A DNA stretch of 64,000 bases from Kordiimonas marina (GTDB taxonomy: Bacteria > Pseudomonadota > Alphaproteobacteria > Sphingomonadales > Kordiimonadaceae), in contig NZ_JAINDF010000002.1 in assembly GCF_023006325.1 (NCBI RefSeq), forward strand, positions 372,001 through 436,000. Reading direction: 5' to 3'. A program made the translations under genes and the position numbers. How positions within the stretch are numbered: position 1 is the stretch's first letter; every line of letters starts with the position of its first letter. The notes under the pieces were generated by a model. It was not told where the DNA came from, ran no database searches, and was given only the letters and a program-made list of their open reading frames with translations. Of this stretch, positions 61,515 through 64,000 are shown piece by piece.

Positions 61515-64000
61515 TTAGAAGGTGACTTTCGCATTCAGGCCGAAGCGGCGGCCGATCGCGTCGTAGGTCGACGGGAAGGTGTTGCCGCTGTTGAAGGCGG
61601 TCGTGCCGGTGTAGAAGCCTACGATCGGCGGACGACGGTTGAACACGTTCAGGACGTTCGCGGTGACCGAGACGTTTTCGGTTACGTTGTAGCGAACCGA
61701 AAGGTCGAAATAGTCGTATGCCTTGATCTTGTTGAAGTTGGCGTAGCCCAGATCCTGGAGCTGACCTTCGAACAGTTGATCGGTGCCGTTAGCAAAGTCT
61801 TCGTAGGTTTCTTTGCCAATGTGGCGCCACAGGACCGACACGTCGAACTTCTCGAGCGAGAAGGTGTTGCGGAAGTTCCAGCTGATTTTCGGCTGGATCG
61901 ACGCACAGTTCGCGCTGTAGAGGCCGACGCACTCACGGTTGACCGAAACGCCGGTTACGGCCTGGAACGTGGACCGGTGGGTCCAGTTACCCGTCAGGGT
62001 CGAATTCCAGTGTACGTCACCGATGTCATGGCTGTAGTTAACCGTGAAGTCGATACCGTCGGTGTGCAGGTTACCAGCGTTCGACAGAGCGAGCGGCAGG
62101 CCTTTCACAACGGCTTCATCACCAGAGAGGCTACCGTCGATCGGCGAACGCACGATCGCGAGGCAAGCTGCGCTGGTCGGATCCGGGTTATCGAAGCAAG
62201 CTGCAAGCGCATCGCCCGGTGCCGGGGTGGTGATCGCCTGGTCGATCTTGATGTTGTAGTAATCGACGGTGACGGTCAGGTTCGGAACCACGGACGGCTG
62301 CAGGATCATGCCCAGAGTCCAGCTGTTCGAGGTTTCCGGCTTCAGGTTGAGGTTACCACCACCGGTGAAGTTGGCCTGGCCAGCTGCCGGCTGCGGAATG
62401 AAGCCGATAGCACCAGCCGGAGCACCCTGAGCGATACAAACGTCGCGAACGACGCCGGTCGGGATGTTGCCGGTCGGGTTGCCCGAGTCGTCAAGCGACG
62501 CACACGGATCGGTTGCCAGGTTGGTCAGCTGCGTGATTTGCGGCGTGAACAGCTCAGCAATGTTCGGCGCACGAACAGCGCGGGCGAAGGTGCCGCGGAA
62601 CGTGACGTCGTCAACCGGGGTCCAGTTCAGGCCCAGTTTCCAGGTCGTGGTCTGATATTTCGGGCTCGAGTCCGCATCGACCTTGTAGGACGAATAGCGG
62701 AGACCAGCTTCGAGAGTCAGCGACTTGGCGAAGTCTGCATTTTCAACGATCGGGGCGTTGAGTTCCATCATGCCTTCGATAACGCTGTAGCCACCCGAGA
62801 TGTTCGGGGACGCACCACCGGCACCACCAAGGTCACCAGACTGCGACAGAAGGTCGGAAGCCTGCGAACCGGTGTATTTCCGGTATTCACCGCCGATAGC
62901 GAAGTTAACGGCGTTTTCAGCCCACGGCATGGTGAAGCCGGTTTCGCCGGACAGCGAACCCTTAACCTGGCCCATGTCGAAGCGCGTGGTGATGTTGCTT
63001 TCGCCGCCCAAGAGGTAAGCGTTCTGCTCAGGCGTGATCGAGCCGGTCGGGCCGAAGAAGTCAACCGGGATACAGCCGTCGGACTGGTCGAAACAGCCGT
63101 TCGGGCCGGACATCAGCGACTTGCGGAAGCGCGACTTGAGCCAGTAGCCCTTCTGAACCTGGGTCTGCTCGCTGGCGCCGTAAGATGCCATGACGTCCCA
63201 GTGCATCGACTCATCGATGTCGCCGCGCAGGCCAACTTCAACGTCGAAGTAGGTGGCGCCGAAATCGCTGACACGCGGACCGCCTTCTACGTCACGACGA
63301 CGCAGCTGGGTGGTAACCGAGCGGAAGTTCGGGTCGGATGCGCTGGTTGCGGTTGCAGCCGCGTCACACTCAGCCTGAGTGTAGAGCGGAACGTAGGAAC
63401 CAGCAGTCGGGTCGGTGTCGAACGCACAGAAAGCGTTACGCTGAGCCGTCGACAGGTACGGGTTGCTGAGCGAAACCTGAACGGTATCACCGAAGGAGCC
63501 CGACGGTGCGATCAGCGTGTTAACCGTGTTCTTGGAGAACATGCCGCGCGCATACATCTCGATCTTGTCGGTGATCTGGTAGGTACCGGCGGTGTAGATG
63601 TTGTAGCGCTGGAACGGCGTCTGATAAACGTTCAGCGGGTTGAAGTTGAACGGCGTGTAGGCTGCCGCGAAGGTGCGGTCCGGCTGAACGCCGCCCAGAA
63701 CCAGGTTGCCGTTGTCGGTACCGGTCGGGTTTACGTTGCCGAAGCGGCTGTTGTAGGAGCCGAGGCCGGAACCAGCGCGCGACCCGTCATAGGAATCGAG
63801 GGCGTAGGCGCCATAGTCGCGGTCACCCTGGTAAACCGGGTCGGATTTCTGGTAGCCGACGCTGAGGACGATGTTGCCCTTGCCGTCAGCGAGGTCGGAA
63901 CCCATGGTGAGTTCAACGCGCTTGGTGGTGCCGTCGCCTTTGAAGCTGGTGCCGTAGTTGGCATCAACCTGTACGCCGGTGAAGTGCTTCTTGGTCACGA
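61515..64000 (-). CDS. TonB-dependent receptor, N-terminus outside the window
   Basis: At least 827 residues of an outer-membrane receptor; the plug domain and signal peptide lie beyond the right edge. The visible part is the 22-strand barrel, with the typical late segments GLNWTPVDDVTFRGTFARAVRAPNIAELFTPQ, TGVSVNRECVGLYSANCASIQPK and the final NRRPPIVGFYTGTTAFNSGNTFPS...GRRFGLNAKVTF, where the terminal Phe is the BAM signal. It resembles the large receptors used for glycan or peptide uptake by marine and sphingomonad-type bacteria rather than siderophore receptors, but the substrate is not readable. It would depend on TonB, as encoded at 25-32 kb. Confidence 0.93.
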   Translation of the reverse strand, partial: VTKKHFTGVQVDANYGTSFKGDGTTKRVELTMGSDLADGKGNIVLSVGYQKSDPVYQGDRDYGAYALDSYDGSRAGSGLGSYNSRFGNVNPTGTDNGNLVLGGVQPDRTFAAAYTPFNFNPLNVYQTPFQRYNIYTAGTYQITDKIEMYARGMFSKNTVNTLIAPSGSFGDTVQVSLSNPYLSTAQRNAFCAFDTDPTAGSYVPLYTQAECDAAATATSASDPNFRSVTTQLRRRDVEGGPRVSDFGATYFDVEVGLRGDIDESMHWDVMASYGASEQTQVQKGYWLKSRFRKSLMSGPNGCFDQSDGCIPVDFFGPTGSITPEQNAYLLGGESNITTRFDMGQVKGSLSGETGFTMPWAENAVNFAIGGEYRKYTGSQASDLLSQSGDLGGAGGASPNISGGYSVIEGMMELNAPIVENADFAKSLTLEAGLRYSSYKVDADSSPKYQTTTWKLGLNWTPVDDVTFRGTFARAVRAPNIAELFTPQITQLTNLATDPCASLDDSGNPTGNIPTGVVRDVCIAQGAPAGAIGFIPQPAAGQANFTGGGNLNLKPETSNSWTLGMILQPSVVPNLTVTVDYYNIKIDQAITTPAPGDALAACFDNPDPTSAACLAIVRSPIDGSLSGDEAVVKGLPLALSNAGNLHTDGIDFTVNYSHDIGDVHWNSTLTGNWTHRSTFQAVTGVSVNRECVGLYSANCASIQPKISWNFRNTFSLEKFDVSVLWRHIGKETYEDFANGTDQLFEGQLQDLGYANFNKIKAYDYFDLSVRYNVTENVSVTANVLNVFNRRPPIVGFYTGTTAFNSGNTFPSTYDAIGRRFGLNAKVTF

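Overview
The window looks like chromosomal DNA of a GC-rich, Gram-negative alphaproteobacterium, probably marine and aerobic. The evidence is gene content and order: argH-lptM-lysA divergent from a tlpA-type thioredoxin gene; a PduO-type adenosyltransferase gene followed by etfB-etfA and a 3-hydroxybutyryl-CoA dehydrogenase gene; gluQ next to an HNH gene; coq7; ribF, ileS, lspA and a DUF3035 lipoprotein gene; an endonuclease-type MutL; and CpdR-like and TipF-like proteins. The elaborate TonB machinery and a large TonB-dependent receptor fit groups such as Kordiimonadales or their relatives, but that placement is an inference. No phage, insertion sequence or CRISPR array was seen.

Layout. 0-5 kb: hpt (cut by the left edge), a CpdR-like regulator, lysA, lptM, argH, tlpA and a glutathione S-transferase. 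5-7 kb: an AT-richer stretch with one unusual beta-helix/membrane protein. 7-13 kb: an RNA methyltransferase, an orphan 410-residue protein, and the beta-oxidation/electron-transfer flavoprotein block with a cobalamin adenosyltransferase. 13-17 kb: a 1038-residue RTX protein and a 72-residue RTX relic. 17-22 kb: gluQ, HNH, a membrane protein, a two-repeat orphan protein, coq7, dsbB, a DedA-family gene and tRNA-Leu(CAA). 22-25 kb: a sulfotransferase lying between the tRNA and a partial copy of that tRNA, an exported orphan, and a beta-lactamase-fold hydrolase.

25-32 kb holds the most striking system: a TonB2-type cluster on the minus strand (DUF3450, TtpC-like ExbB with a periplasmic extension, ExbB, ExbD, ExbD, TonB, TPR protein), followed by a separate TonB-ExbD pair with no ExbB of its own and a palindromic operator-like site in front of it. 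A TonB-dependent receptor at the right edge, paired with a sulfotransferase-like gene, is the kind of client such machinery serves.

33-45 kb: a fumarylacetoacetase-family enzyme next to a pabB-pabC fusion, a periplasmic binding protein, tandem MAPEG genes, an SRPBCC protein, a 59-residue small protein, a glycosyltransferase, an acyl-CoA dehydrogenase, a protein with a histone-H1-like tail, and a group with DUF1499, SCP2 and AsmA-like proteins. 45-51 kb: motility and polarity functions (TipF-like degenerate EAL protein, CheZ, CheY, a pseudo-receiver) around a HAD hydrolase and ribF. 51-58 kb: ileS-lspA-DUF3035, an orphan and mutL. 58-64 kb: a patatin/DUF3376 protein, the sulfotransferase-like protein and the receptor, which runs off the right edge.

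Most gene ends here are closed by clear hairpin terminators between convergent genes. Several genes overlap by 1 to 4 bases (argH/lptM, etfB/etfA, ileS/lspA, lspA/DUF3035, exbD/tonB), which marks translationally coupled operons.
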